Below, in pieces: positions 7,381 to 14,990 of a stretch of DNA of 18,942 nt. This DNA comes from Clostridiales bacterium UBA3680 (GTDB taxonomy: Bacteria; Bacillota; Clostridia; Lachnospirales; CAG-274). Position numbers and translations under genes: made by a program. The number at the start of each line of letters is the position of its first letter. Positions within the stretch are counted from its first letter, which is position 1. The stretch spans positions 1 through 18,942 of the forward strand of contig DFJD01000021.1 in NCBI GenBank assembly GCA_002372875.1, in the 5' to 3' direction. The notes beneath the pieces are model-generated. The model was not told the origin of the DNA, did not search any database, and saw only the letters and a program-made list of their open reading frames with translations.

Positions 7381-8306
7381 AAATACACCTTCTTTCCCTG
7401 GTGGGTATTTCTTTCTTTAAATTTACGGTGAATTGTGTTCAGCACCCGTCTTTTGTCAAGGGGCCAAAGGGGAGCAACAAGCTCTTCTTTTTTGCCGTCT
7501 CCCGTAATTCTGTGTAAAACGATGTTTGCGGGTATCTCTTGGGCAAGGTCAACTATGGTATCGGTATAGCTGTCAAGAGTAAAAAGGGGGAAGGGGGCCT
7601 TTAAGTATTGTCTTTCAAGTTCCGTTCCTTTCAGAATGTGCAAAAGCTGAAGTTTCAGACCGTCGGTCCCGCTCTTGACGGCATACCTTACCGAAGAGAG
7701 CATATCGGAATAATCTTCTTCGGGAAGTCCCAAAATAATGTGGGTCACCACATTGATGTTTTTCTTTTTCAAAAGTGTGACGGCATTTTCGTAGACTTTA
7801 TTTTCATAGCAACGGTTTATTCTTTTTGCTGTTTTCTCGTTGGCGGTTTGAAGACCCAACTCGACAAATACGGGCATTTTTTCGTTTATATGCGCCAAAA
7901 GCTCTGCCTTTTGTTCATCTATACAGTCGGGTCTTGTGGCTACGGAAAGACCGCAAATATCGGGAAGGGCGATTATTTCGGAGTATATTTTTTTCAGATG
8001 TTCCGTGGGGGCGTAGGTGTTTGTAAAGGCTTGCAAATAGGCGATGTAAACACAGTTTTTCCATTTATCGCCGATCAAGCGGATCTGTGAAAAATATTGC
8101 TCTTTAAAGTCTGTTTTTCTGTCTCCGGCAAAATCACCCGACCCCTTTCCCGAACAGAAAATACAGCCTCCGTTTGATAGGGTACCGTCTCTGTTCGGAC
8201 AAGTAAAGCCGCAATCAAAAGAGAGCTTTACGGCCTTTTTGCCGTAAAGCTCCTTGTAAAAGTCATTAGCCGTATATATGGGGTGTGACGGATTAAGTTG
8301 TATCAT
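7377..8306 (-). CDS. TIGR01212-family (YhcC-like) radical SAM protein
   Basis: A 309-residue Elp3-like radical SAM enzyme. The N-terminal cysteine cluster Cys32, Cys36, Cys48 and Cys51 (CGFTCPNRDG, then GGCIFC) should bind the 4Fe-4S cluster, followed by ATRPDCI and ELGLQTANEKT, which are typical of the TIM-barrel strands in this family. The E. coli relative is YhcC; its substrate is not established to my knowledge, and the general link of the family is to RNA or nucleotide modification. The gene overlaps IMP dehydrogenase upstream and RNase R downstream by four bases each, so all three are translationally coupled. That context fits a nucleic-acid-related role but does not prove one. Confidence 0.9.
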   Translation of the reverse strand: MIQLNPSHPIYTANDFYKELYGKKAVKLSFDCGFTCPNRDGTLSNGGCIFCSGKGSGDFAGDRKTDFKEQYFSQIRLIGDKWKNCVYIAYLQAFTNTYAPTEHLKKIYSEIIALPDICGLSVATRPDCIDEQKAELLAHINEKMPVFVELGLQTANEKTAKRINRCYENKVYENAVTLLKKKNINVVTHIILGLPEEDYSDMLSSVRYAVKSGTDGLKLQLLHILKGTELERQYLKAPFPLFTLDSYTDTIVDLAQEIPANIVLHRITGDGKKEELVAPLWPLDKRRVLNTIHRKFKERNTHQGKKVYL

Positions 8307-9811
8307 TTGTTGGTTATTGCGGATTGGTCTTTGAGCAATACGTCGTGAGCTCCGCCCTCTACAATACTTACCGAGGATACGAGAGTTATTTTCGCTTTTT
8401 GCTGAAGCTCGGAAATTGTCAAAGCACCGCAGTTACACATGGTGTGTTTTACTTTTGAAAGGGTAACTGCAAGGTTATCGTGGAGGTAACCTGCATAGGG
8501 AACATAGGAGTCAACTCCCTCTTCAAAAGAGAGCTTTCTTGCTCCGCCTAAGTCGTAGCGCTGCCAGTTGCGCGCTCTTGCGGAACCCTCGCCCCAGTAT
8601 TCTTTCATGTAATTACCGTTTACAATTACCTTGTTTGAGGGACTTTCCTCAAAACGTGAGAAGTATCTGCCAAGCATACAGAAATCACAGCCCATTGCAA
8701 GGGCAAGTGTTATATGGTAGTCGTGTACGATGCCGCCGTCGGCACAGATGGGAACGTATATACCCGTTTCTTCGTAATACTCATCTCTTGCCTTTGCCAC
8801 GTCGATAACGGCTGTCGCCTGACCTCTTCCGATACCCTTTGTTTCTCTTGTTATACAGATGGAGCCTCCGCCTATACCTATTTTAACGAAGTCTGCTCCT
8901 GCCTGTGCAAGAAATCTGAAACCGTCTCTGTCAACGACATTTCCGGCACCCACTTTCACGGTGTCGCCGTAATGTTCTCTTATCCAGTCGATGGTGATTT
9001 TCTGCCACTCGGAAAAGCCCTCGGAGGAGTCTATACAAAGCACATCGGCTCCCGCTTCAACAAGGGCGGGTACTCTCTGAGCGTAATCTCTTGTGTTTAT
9101 ACCTGCACCTACGATATATCTTTTTGAAGTGTCGAGCAGTTCGTCGGGATTTTCCTTGTGTGAGTCGTAATCCTTACGGAAAACATAGGCAACAAGTCTT
9201 TGGTTTGAATCGAGAATGGGAAGCGCATTAAGCTTGTTATCCCAAATTATGTTGTTTGCTTCCTTTAAGGTGGTACCTTCGGGAGCGTAAATGACCTTAT
9301 CTATGGGAGTCATAAACTCGGATACCTTTGTATCCTTAGGCATACGGGAAACACGGTAATCTCTGCTTGTAACGATACCTATCAGTTTTCCGCCGCTTGT
9401 GCCGTCTTCTGTTACGGCAACGGTGGAGTGTCCTGTTTTCTCTTTGAGGGCAAGAATGTCGGCAAGGGTCTGGTCGGGGCGAATGTTGGAATCGCTCTTA
9501 ACAAAGCCTGCTTTATAGCTTTTTACCCTTTTTACCATCTCTGCTTGCTGCTCGGGGCTCTGTGAGCCGTATATAAAGGATATACCGCCTTCCTTTGCAA
9601 GGGCAATAGCCATCTTATCGTCGGATACGGATTGCATTATTGCCGAAACAAGGGGAATATTCATTGATAGGGAGGGCTGCTCGCCCTTTTTGTACTTTAC
9701 TACGGGTGTTTTAAGTGAGACTCTGTCCGGTGTACATTCTGCGGATGAATATCCGGGAACAAGCAGATATTCACTGAATGTATGGGAAGGCTCGTCATAA
9801 TAAAATGCCAT
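8303..9811 (-). CDS. guaB: IMP dehydrogenase
   Basis: A 502-residue enzyme oxidising IMP to XMP with NAD+, the committed step to guanine nucleotides. The TIM barrel is interrupted by a CBS-pair domain (~105-220). The catalytic loop GGGSICITRETKGIGRGQ places the nucleophile at Cys319; Asp261 lies in IDSSEG, and the mobile flap GEGSARARNWQRY carries the Arg418-Tyr419 dyad. C-terminal TMCNCGALT and VEGGAHD are intact. The GGGSICITRE wording and the exact residue numbers match the divergent Tritrichomonas foetus-type IMPDH better than the usual bacterial GPGSICTTR form. Strong ribosome binding site GAGGAG and its own promoter at 9847-9875; first gene of the operon with the radical SAM gene and rnr. 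Confidence 0.97.
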   Translation of the reverse strand: MAFYYDEPSHTFSEYLLVPGYSSAECTPDRVSLKTPVVKYKKGEQPSLSMNIPLVSAIMQSVSDDKMAIALAKEGGISFIYGSQSPEQQAEMVKRVKSYKAGFVKSDSNIRPDQTLADILALKEKTGHSTVAVTEDGTSGGKLIGIVTSRDYRVSRMPKDTKVSEFMTPIDKVIYAPEGTTLKEANNIIWDNKLNALPILDSNQRLVAYVFRKDYDSHKENPDELLDTSKRYIVGAGINTRDYAQRVPALVEAGADVLCIDSSEGFSEWQKITIDWIREHYGDTVKVGAGNVVDRDGFRFLAQAGADFVKIGIGGGSICITRETKGIGRGQATAVIDVAKARDEYYEETGIYVPICADGGIVHDYHITLALAMGCDFCMLGRYFSRFEESPSNKVIVNGNYMKEYWGEGSARARNWQRYDLGGARKLSFEEGVDSYVPYAGYLHDNLAVTLSKVKHTMCNCGALTISELQQKAKITLVSSVSIVEGGAHDVLLKDQSAITNK

Positions 9812-9846
9812 TAAGTTTATCTCCTCTCTAAGAATTATTAAACTTA

Positions 9847-9875
9847 ATCATACCACAACAGAAGGAAATTTTCAA
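9847..9875 (-). promoter_or_regulatory. Sigma-A promoter of the guaB operon
   Basis: Minus strand: TTGAAA (9875-9870), 17-base spacer, TATGAT (9852-9847), about 35 bases before the guaB start. No purine riboswitch or operator is visible in the short leader. Confidence 0.75.
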
Positions 9876-9945
9876 TAACATTTTGGATATTTATCGGAAT
9901 TTATTGGGATAAAACATAGCAATAAATTTTTTTAAGGAAATAGTA

Positions 9946-9969
9946 AACCCCCGATGTCGATCGGGGGTT
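9946..9969 (-). terminator. Hairpin terminator-like stem after the 43-residue gene
   Basis: A perfect 10-bp stem AACCCCCGAT (9946-9955) / ATCGGGGGTT (9960-9969) with a four-base loop. It lies 31 bases after the stop codon of the small peptide gene. The following minus-strand bases (TACTATTTCC) are only moderately T-rich, so it may be a weak terminator or mainly an mRNA-stabilising end. Confidence 0.55.
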
Positions 9970-9999
9970 GCTATCTGCAGATTTTATTATTCTTAATTA

Positions 10000-10131
10000 T
10001 TAGCTGTTAAGATTGTACTTTGATTTTATTGTACTACTTTGAACAGTAGTTGTTATACCACTTAATAAAATTACACTTTCCTGAGAAATAGCGGTAAGTT
10101 TAATCTCAGGAGAATTATATTGTTTCTTCAT
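10000..10131 (-). CDS. 43-residue peptide co-transcribed with the secreted protein
   Basis: Small gene reading MKKQYNSPEIKLTAISQESV then a short hydrophobic ILLSG and a Ser/Thr-rich basic tail ending NLNS; no Cys and no cleavable signal peptide. The start at 10131 has GGAGG about 11 bases upstream; the in-frame ATG at 10140 is too close to that site. It begins 17 bases after the stop codon of the 597-residue secreted protein and its last codon is followed by a strong hairpin, so it is the last gene of that unit. Short proteins opening MKK-x-Y-x-x-P-x-I and carrying a VI-x-x-SG patch recur among hypothetical proteins of gut Clostridia in my memory; none has a known function. It could be a regulatory peptide, a RiPP-like precursor without its enzyme, or an assembly factor for its neighbour. 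Confidence 0.65.
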   Translation of the reverse strand: MKKQYNSPEIKLTAISQESVILLSGITTTVQSSTIKSKYNLNS

Positions 10132-10148
10132 AATTAGCATTACCTCCA

Positions 10149-11942
10149 TTACTCTTCGTTGCTACCTACAAATGTAACCGTATAACCTGAAATATCGGGT
10201 GTCTCGGTGAACTCATTTCCAAGATAAGCGATAGCCATATAATTGCTTGTGTTTGGTACTTCAAGTTCTCCTTCAGTAAATGCTACTTTTTGATATACTT
10301 CGTTTATAGTTACAGATTTGGTACCATTAGAAATATTAATGCTACTATAATCATTAAGCTTGGTGCCACTTACAAGAGCGTATACATAATATTCACCGTC
10401 ACCGTAAATTAAACCAAGTGAATCGTTTGTATTAGTTGTAGGTGTTGTGCCAACAAATTCGGGAACATGTGCACCGGTAGTAAAATCAACAGCGTAAATA
10501 TTAACTGCTTTTGTTTTATTACTATCATTTTTACCGCGTTGTATGGTATACGCTTTGCCACTTTCAACATTTACGGTTTTTGAAACGATTCCTCCGGAAA
10601 CATTTGTTTTGAAGTTTGCGATAGTTGTGTCTCCTTGCTTTATATCTACACTTCTATCTAATTCGCTATTGTTTCCGGTCATGGCATATACAGTAAGTGT
10701 ACCATTTGTAGTAGGTGTATATGTTATTGTTGCGTTATCGCCGTTAAGATTTATTCTACCAATATAGCCATCTTTTTCTACAGAATTGTTATTGCTGTCC
10801 ACCAATTGAAGTTTTGCACTACTTCCTGTTACAGAAAAGTTATTTACAGTAATACTGAAATTACTGTCAACATTATCGGTTGCTGTTGCTTCATAACCAT
10901 TTCTTGCGAAAATCTTGTTAACCGAAAAAGATGTTGTACCATCAGCAATATTATTGGGTATAAGATCAACAACTATTTCAGATGTTTCTCCCTTTACTTC
11001 AACAGATTTTGATTGATAACCTGTAGCAGAAAATGTTAAAGTAGTGTCTCCAAGTATACCTGTAACTTCAAATCCTGTACCTGTTGTTACTTTGCCTGTA
11101 CCCGATGCACTTGAAGCAATGCTCAATCCAGCTACCGCATTTCCGGTTGAGGAATCATAAACATTACCACTTGCGGTATATGTAGGAGCATCATCAAACC
11201 AAGACTCTTGTACAGTAACAGTATAAGTATATTTTTTATAAGTATCATTTAGATTTGTGGTGGTTGTTGTCACACAATCATCATCTTTTGCAATACTCGT
11301 AGGGAAAGTAGTGGATTTAACCTTTGTAGAACCACTGTATGTTAGAGATGCACTTTGTTTATCCTCGGAAGGAGTTAAACTTAATTCGCTTGCTGCAATA
11401 CCTGTGGGTAAATTTTCGGTATCAATTGCCCATACGTATTCATCTGATGTAATTTCAGTATCAGTTAAATCTAATACAAGAAGAGCAATTTGAATGTTAT
11501 CGTTCGCTGTTAATGAATATGAACCAGATGCCAAATCAGTAAAACTAACTAATTTGAAACCGTCCGCTTTTTTGTTAACTTCTTCGGTTTTTGGAGTTGT
11601 TCCATCGGTTAATGTTAAGGTTCGTTTTGAAGTTCCTGAAGAAATTGCGTAAATATAAAAATCACCCTTTTTAGATGTGGGAACACTAAATGTTATTGTT
11701 GGGCTAATTGAACCCGTTCTGTTTTTTGTTATATATGTTCCAACACCAGCCGTTACGGATGTGCTATTGGAATTTGAGCCCTCTAACGCGACCGTACTCT
11801 TAAACACGCTACTTTCTGCAGCTGATTTTTCAATATAATACACGGATGATGTAGTTGCTGCCCACGTTGCTATACTGCTAATGAGCATGCTTGCACCGAC
11901 TATAGCTGTAGCCACTACAGTCTTAAAAAATGATTTTCTCAT
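10149..11942 (-). CDS. Secreted multi-module beta-sandwich protein
   Basis: A 597-residue exported protein with a clear signal peptide (MRKSFFKTVVATAIVGASML; likely cleavage near residues 28-29 after TWA). The mature part is Ser/Thr/Asn-rich, with a single Cys, at 223. A carboxypeptidase-regulatory-like (CarboxypepD_reg/PEGA-type) module lies at ~255-330 (SGNVYDSSTGNAVAGLSI, then TGYQSKSVEVKG). Three related segments recur around it: FYIYAISSGTSKR (95-107), LTVYAMTGNNSELDR (416-430) and YYVYALVSGTKLND (518-531), each followed by a strand pair and an A-x-x-x-L/DF end. No LPxTG motif, dockerin, SLH repeat or catalytic motif is visible, so it is probably released or held by non-covalent binding to glycan or cell wall. 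Start supported by AGGAGGT. Expression is preceded by a long structured leader (see 11972-12164). Confidence 0.85.
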   Translation of the reverse strand: MRKSFFKTVVATAIVGASMLISSIATWAATTSSVYYIEKSAAESSVFKSTVALEGSNSNSTSVTAGVGTYITKNRTGSISPTITFSVPTSKKGDFYIYAISSGTSKRTLTLTDGTTPKTEEVNKKADGFKLVSFTDLASGSYSLTANDNIQIALLVLDLTDTEITSDEYVWAIDTENLPTGIAASELSLTPSEDKQSASLTYSGSTKVKSTTFPTSIAKDDDCVTTTTTNLNDTYKKYTYTVTVQESWFDDAPTYTASGNVYDSSTGNAVAGLSIASSASGTGKVTTGTGFEVTGILGDTTLTFSATGYQSKSVEVKGETSEIVVDLIPNNIADGTTSFSVNKIFARNGYEATATDNVDSNFSITVNNFSVTGSSAKLQLVDSNNNSVEKDGYIGRINLNGDNATITYTPTTNGTLTVYAMTGNNSELDRSVDIKQGDTTIANFKTNVSGGIVSKTVNVESGKAYTIQRGKNDSNKTKAVNIYAVDFTTGAHVPEFVGTTPTTNTNDSLGLIYGDGEYYVYALVSGTKLNDYSSINISNGTKSVTINEVYQKVAFTEGELEVPNTSNYMAIAYLGNEFTETPDISGYTVTFVGSNEE

Positions 11943-11971
11943 TTATTTTTTTACCTCCTGTAAAATAGATT

Positions 11972-12164
11972 TAGAGTCAGCCAAACTCTACATAAAGGGA
12001 GAGAGTTACCCCTCTCCCTGCGTTTGCAAAAGAGACACTTCGTTAACTCGAACTATATGCCGGCTAAGCGGTTCACCCGTTTCGGGCTAAGGGCTAATCT
12101 GCAGAAAAAGCCCAAAGAGTCATAGAAGGACACGCCCTGAGAAATGGACGCGAGAAGCATCTCT
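11972..12164 (-). promoter_or_regulatory. Long structured 5' leader, candidate riboswitch or attenuator
   Basis: About 220 nt separate the predicted start site from the ATG. On the minus strand I see, in order: CGCGTCC/GGGCGTG (12152-12146 with 12137-12131, two wobble pairs), GGGCT/AGCCC (12113-12109 with 12095-12091), CCCG-AAA-CGGG (12086-12076), an imperfect CCGCTTAGCCGG arm (12071-12060), and GGGAGAG/CTCTCCC (12018-12012 with 12003-11997) followed by TTTAT. Last is AGAGT/ACTCT just before the ribosome binding site. TTAGCC occurs three times (12097-12062). The layout, several small stems, conserved-looking purine-rich joins and a terminator-like stem near the gene, is riboswitch-like. It does not match the c-di-GMP-I, ydaO/c-di-AMP, glycine, cobalamin or other classes whose cores I can recall. 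Confidence 0.5.
11997..12018 (-). terminator. Terminator-like stem inside the leader
   Basis: 7-bp perfect stem GGGAGAG / CTCTCCC with an eight-base loop, followed on the minus strand by TTTATG. The T-run is short, so it may be a conditional attenuator or simply a structural stem of the leader. Confidence 0.4.
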
Positions 12165-12171
12165 GAGTATT

Positions 12172-12198
12172 ATTATAACTTTGTTTTTTTTTTGTCAA
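12172..12198 (-). promoter_or_regulatory. Sigma-A promoter of the secreted protein unit
   Basis: Minus strand: perfect TTGACA (12198-12193) and perfect TATAAT (12177-12172) with an A-rich 15-base spacer, slightly short of the optimum. This would start transcription near 12164 and produce the ~220-nt leader. The rest of 12199-12400 is AT-rich, and I see no gene there. Confidence 0.7.
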
Positions 12199-12399
12199 TC
12201 TCTGCTGTCTTTTTTTGTAATGAAAATGTTATTTTTATTGGCGTTTTTGCACAACTCTATAACCTTGAAATAATCTTGCTTTCGATGTTTTACTTCCTTT
12301 AATGGTCTGATTTTAACATGGATATGACATTGAAATTTCGTTAAATTGCACAAAGGCTAATTCTCTGCCTTCTGCCTCAGACTCCCTTTTTTTGTCCAC

Positions 12400-12428
12400 A
12401 AAAAAAGAGCAATGAAAACATATTGCTC
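12400..12428 (-). terminator. Intrinsic terminator of the symporter gene
   Basis: Minus strand stem GAGCAAT (12428-12422) / ATTGCTC (12413-12407), eight-base loop, then seven T. It begins 12 bases after the symporter stop codon. Confidence 0.9.
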
Positions 12429-12440
12429 CTTTTTACATAT

Positions 12441-13949
12441 TTATCTATTTTTTTTCGAAGTATGAGCTTTAAATTCCTCATTAAGGTCGGGATATGCCGA
12501 GAGCATGGGTTCAACGTCCATTCCTTTTTTTCGGTTGAAATAGTTCTTTGTTATCTTTGCGACCGTACCGCTCAGGGCAACAAGACAAATAAGGTTGGGT
12601 ATTGCCATCAGACCGTTGAAGGTGTCGCTTATCGACCATATAAGGTCGCTTTTTATTACTGCGGAAAAGGCGATAAGTACAATGTATGTTATTTTAAAGA
12701 TTGTAACACTCAAGTTCTTGTGCTTCTCGCTTAAATGGCTAAAGCAGAATTCAGTGGCTTTTTCTCCGTAGTATGACCAGGCTATTACCGTGGTAAATGC
12801 AAAAAGAGGAAGTATCAAAGAAAACACGCCAACACCCAATTTGCCGAAATTTTCGGAGAAAAGAGACATGCTCATTGCCGTATCGTCGGCAGTGGCGGAA
12901 AGGGCGGTAAGGTCGAAGGAGGATATAAAGGAAAGGGAAGTAAGGGTGCAAATTACAAAGGTGTCAAAAAATACTTCGAATATTCCCCAAAGACCCTGTT
13001 TTACGGGCTCTCTTGTTTCCGAGGCACTGTGAGCGATAACGGAGGAGCCGAGACCTGCTTCGTTTGAGAAAACACCCCTTGCCATTCCCTTTTTGATTAT
13101 GGTTGAAAAGGTATAGCCGAGTATACCGCCTCCCGCGGCTTTGAAATTGAATGCTTTCGAAAAGATGAGCACAAATGCGGCAGGTAGGTGGGTGATATTT
13201 TTAAGTATAATAAACAGAGACATAACAATAAAAAGTAAGGACATGGAGGGCACAAGCATGGATGCGACCTTTCCTATTCTCTGAATGCCGCCTAAGATAA
13301 TAAGTGCCGTCAGCACGGCTATAACAATACCCGTAACCAATTTTACAACATCGGATACCTCACCGCCACTGAAGGAAATTGCAGCACTGTAAACCGTGTT
13401 TGATATTTTGTTTGTTTGCACACCGCTCATACCTATTGCCGCAAATACACAAAATATGGCGGCGCAGTATGCAAGTACCTTGTTTTTAAGGCCGTAGCGT
13501 ATGTAATAGAAGGAGCCGCCGGATAAATTTCCGTGATCGTCTTTTTTTCTGAAATAAAGACCGAGAACATTTTCGGAATAGTTGGTCACCATGCCGAAAA
13601 AAGCCGAGATCCACATCCAAAACACCGCACCGGGGCCTCCGGTAAGTATTGCCGAAATGACACCGATGATATTTCCCGTGCCCACCGTTCCCGATATGGC
13701 GGTGGAAAAGGCTTCAAACTGAGAAACGGACTTTAAGGTGTCTTTTTTCTTGTTTTTTATACTCAGCTCTTTTAATGCGGGAATAATTGTGGAGTTCAAC
13801 GAATCTTTGAAATGTGTTACCTGTAAAAATCCGGTTTTTACGGTAAGAAGTATTCCCGTTCCCAAAATAAGGATGATGACGGGCCAGCCCCAAACAAGAC
13901 CGTTGATAAAATCGTTTATTTTGGATATTGCTTCTATTACATTTTGCAT
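12441..13949 (-). CDS. AGCS-family sodium:alanine/glycine symporter
   Basis: A 502-residue integral membrane protein of the alanine or glycine:cation symporter family, which brings small amino acids into the cell with Na+ (or H+). About 11 hydrophobic segments are seen. Family marks are the re-entrant motif SGTVGTGNIIGV (86-97), GGPGAVFWMW in the next segment, SGGSFYYIRYG, GVFSNEAGLGSSVIAHSA in the middle, and TVIAWSYYGEKATEF in the C-terminal half. Length is typical (AlsT/DagA-like). The C-terminal tail (~35 residues) is charged and cytosolic. The choice between alanine and glycine cannot be made from sequence. It is a single-gene transcript, with a promoter at 13986-14014 and a terminator at 12400-12428; the ribosome binding site is weak (GGAAAGG). 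Confidence 0.95.
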   Translation of the reverse strand: MQNVIEAISKINDFINGLVWGWPVIILILGTGILLTVKTGFLQVTHFKDSLNSTIIPALKELSIKNKKKDTLKSVSQFEAFSTAISGTVGTGNIIGVISAILTGGPGAVFWMWISAFFGMVTNYSENVLGLYFRKKDDHGNLSGGSFYYIRYGLKNKVLAYCAAIFCVFAAIGMSGVQTNKISNTVYSAAISFSGGEVSDVVKLVTGIVIAVLTALIILGGIQRIGKVASMLVPSMSLLFIVMSLFIILKNITHLPAAFVLIFSKAFNFKAAGGGILGYTFSTIIKKGMARGVFSNEAGLGSSVIAHSASETREPVKQGLWGIFEVFFDTFVICTLTSLSFISSFDLTALSATADDTAMSMSLFSENFGKLGVGVFSLILPLFAFTTVIAWSYYGEKATEFCFSHLSEKHKNLSVTIFKITYIVLIAFSAVIKSDLIWSISDTFNGLMAIPNLICLVALSGTVAKITKNYFNRKKGMDVEPMLSAYPDLNEEFKAHTSKKNR

Positions 13950-13985
13950 TGATACTTTTCCTTTCCTTAAAAACAGTGTTTGTAT

Positions 13986-14014
13986 ATAATATCATAAAGA
14001 GGAAGGGATTTCAA
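13986..14014 (-). promoter_or_regulatory. Sigma-A promoter of the symporter gene
   Basis: Minus strand: TTGAAA (14014-14009), 17-base spacer, TATTAT (13991-13986). The -35 element directly abuts the T-run of the secF terminator. Confidence 0.7.
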
Positions 14015-14048
14015 TAAAAAAAGCGGATACCTATTATGATATCCGCTT
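14014..14048 (-). terminator. Intrinsic terminator of the scfA-scfB-secD-secF operon
   Basis: Minus strand stem AAGCGGATA (14048-14040) / TATCCGCTT (14029-14021) with a ten-base loop, then a T-run. It starts nine bases after the secF stop codon. Confidence 0.92.
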
Positions 14049-14057
14049 AACGGCTTT

Positions 14058-14990
14058 TTATGCTTTAGCCGACTTTTTGTTGTTAAGCTTTTCGAGCTTT
14101 TGTGCGTTCTTCTTTGCCGCCATACTTGATGCAAGCATATACCAAATGTTACCTGCAACAAATACGGATGAATATGTACCTGCAACGATACCTACAGCAA
14201 TGGGGAATACGAATTCTTTTACCGAAGCCACACCGAAGACCCAAAGACAAGCAACCGTAAAGAATGTTGTCAATGAGGTGAAGAGGGAACGGGTCAAAGT
14301 CATCTTAACGCTGGCATTTATAAGCTCTTCAAAATTGTTTCTGCCTATTCTTGCACGATTTTCTCTTACACGGTCGAAAATAACGATCGATGCGTTTATT
14401 GAGTAACCGATAACCGTAAGAACAGCCGCTATGAAAGAGTTATTCATGGGTGTTCTGAATATGGCATAGGCACCGAGAACCACAAGAGCATCATGTACAA
14501 GTGCCAAAATGGAGCTTACACCCATGGCAAAGTCCTTAAAACGAATACTTATATAGATAAGAATGCACACGCAAGCAACCACAACGGAAACTATGGAATC
14601 TCTTATCATATCGTGGCTGACGGTTGCGGATACATCCTGAACGGTAAATCTTTCCGCACCTATTTCGTATTTTTCACTTATTGCTTTCTGTATTGCCGTT
14701 CTTTCCTCGGATGTAAGGCTTGTGGTCTTTATAGCAACGGAATGACCGTCATTTGTTTTTTGCACCTGAGGATTTTTAACCGAAGAGTTTTCCTCTACGA
14801 TCTTTGTTATATCGTCGTTGTTGAAATCCTGACCGATCTCTATTTCGATGGAGGTACCTCCTAAAAATTCAACATCAAAGTTGAAAGGACCTTTTCCCGA
14901 AGCGCCGTTTATGATCATGGCAACTATTCCGGCGATTATTATCAGGCAGGAAATACCAAGATATATGCCTCTTCTTTTAACTATCTGCAT
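14058..14990 (-). CDS. secF: Protein translocase subunit SecF
   Basis: A 310-residue polytopic partner of SecD; together they use the proton motive force to pull exported chains out of the SecYEG channel. The start is ATG 14990 (MQIVKRRGIYLGIS), placed by AGGAGG nine bases upstream; a longer frame from 15041 would run through SecD coding sequence. It overlaps the secD 3' end by 14 bases. TM1 is at ~8-28, followed by the FNFDVEFLGGTSIEIEI motif and the P1-like external domain (~40-125), then five more helices with YSINASIVIFDRVREN, the SecF counterpart of the SecD TM4 motif. The C-terminus is a short Lys/Asn-rich cytosolic tail. Length and motifs are normal. Confidence 0.97.
   Translation of the reverse strand: MQIVKRRGIYLGISCLIIIAGIVAMIINGASGKGPFNFDVEFLGGTSIEIEIGQDFNNDDITKIVEENSSVKNPQVQKTNDGHSVAIKTTSLTSEERTAIQKAISEKYEIGAERFTVQDVSATVSHDMIRDSIVSVVVACVCILIYISIRFKDFAMGVSSILALVHDALVVLGAYAIFRTPMNNSFIAAVLTVIGYSINASIVIFDRVRENRARIGRNNFEELINASVKMTLTRSLFTSLTTFFTVACLWVFGVASVKEFVFPIAVGIVAGTYSSVFVAGNIWYMLASSMAAKKNAQKLEKLNNKKSAKA

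Noticed and set aside
11972..12164. c-di-GMP-I or ydaO-type riboswitch
   Set aside because: The conserved cores I remember for these classes are not present; left as an unassigned leader.
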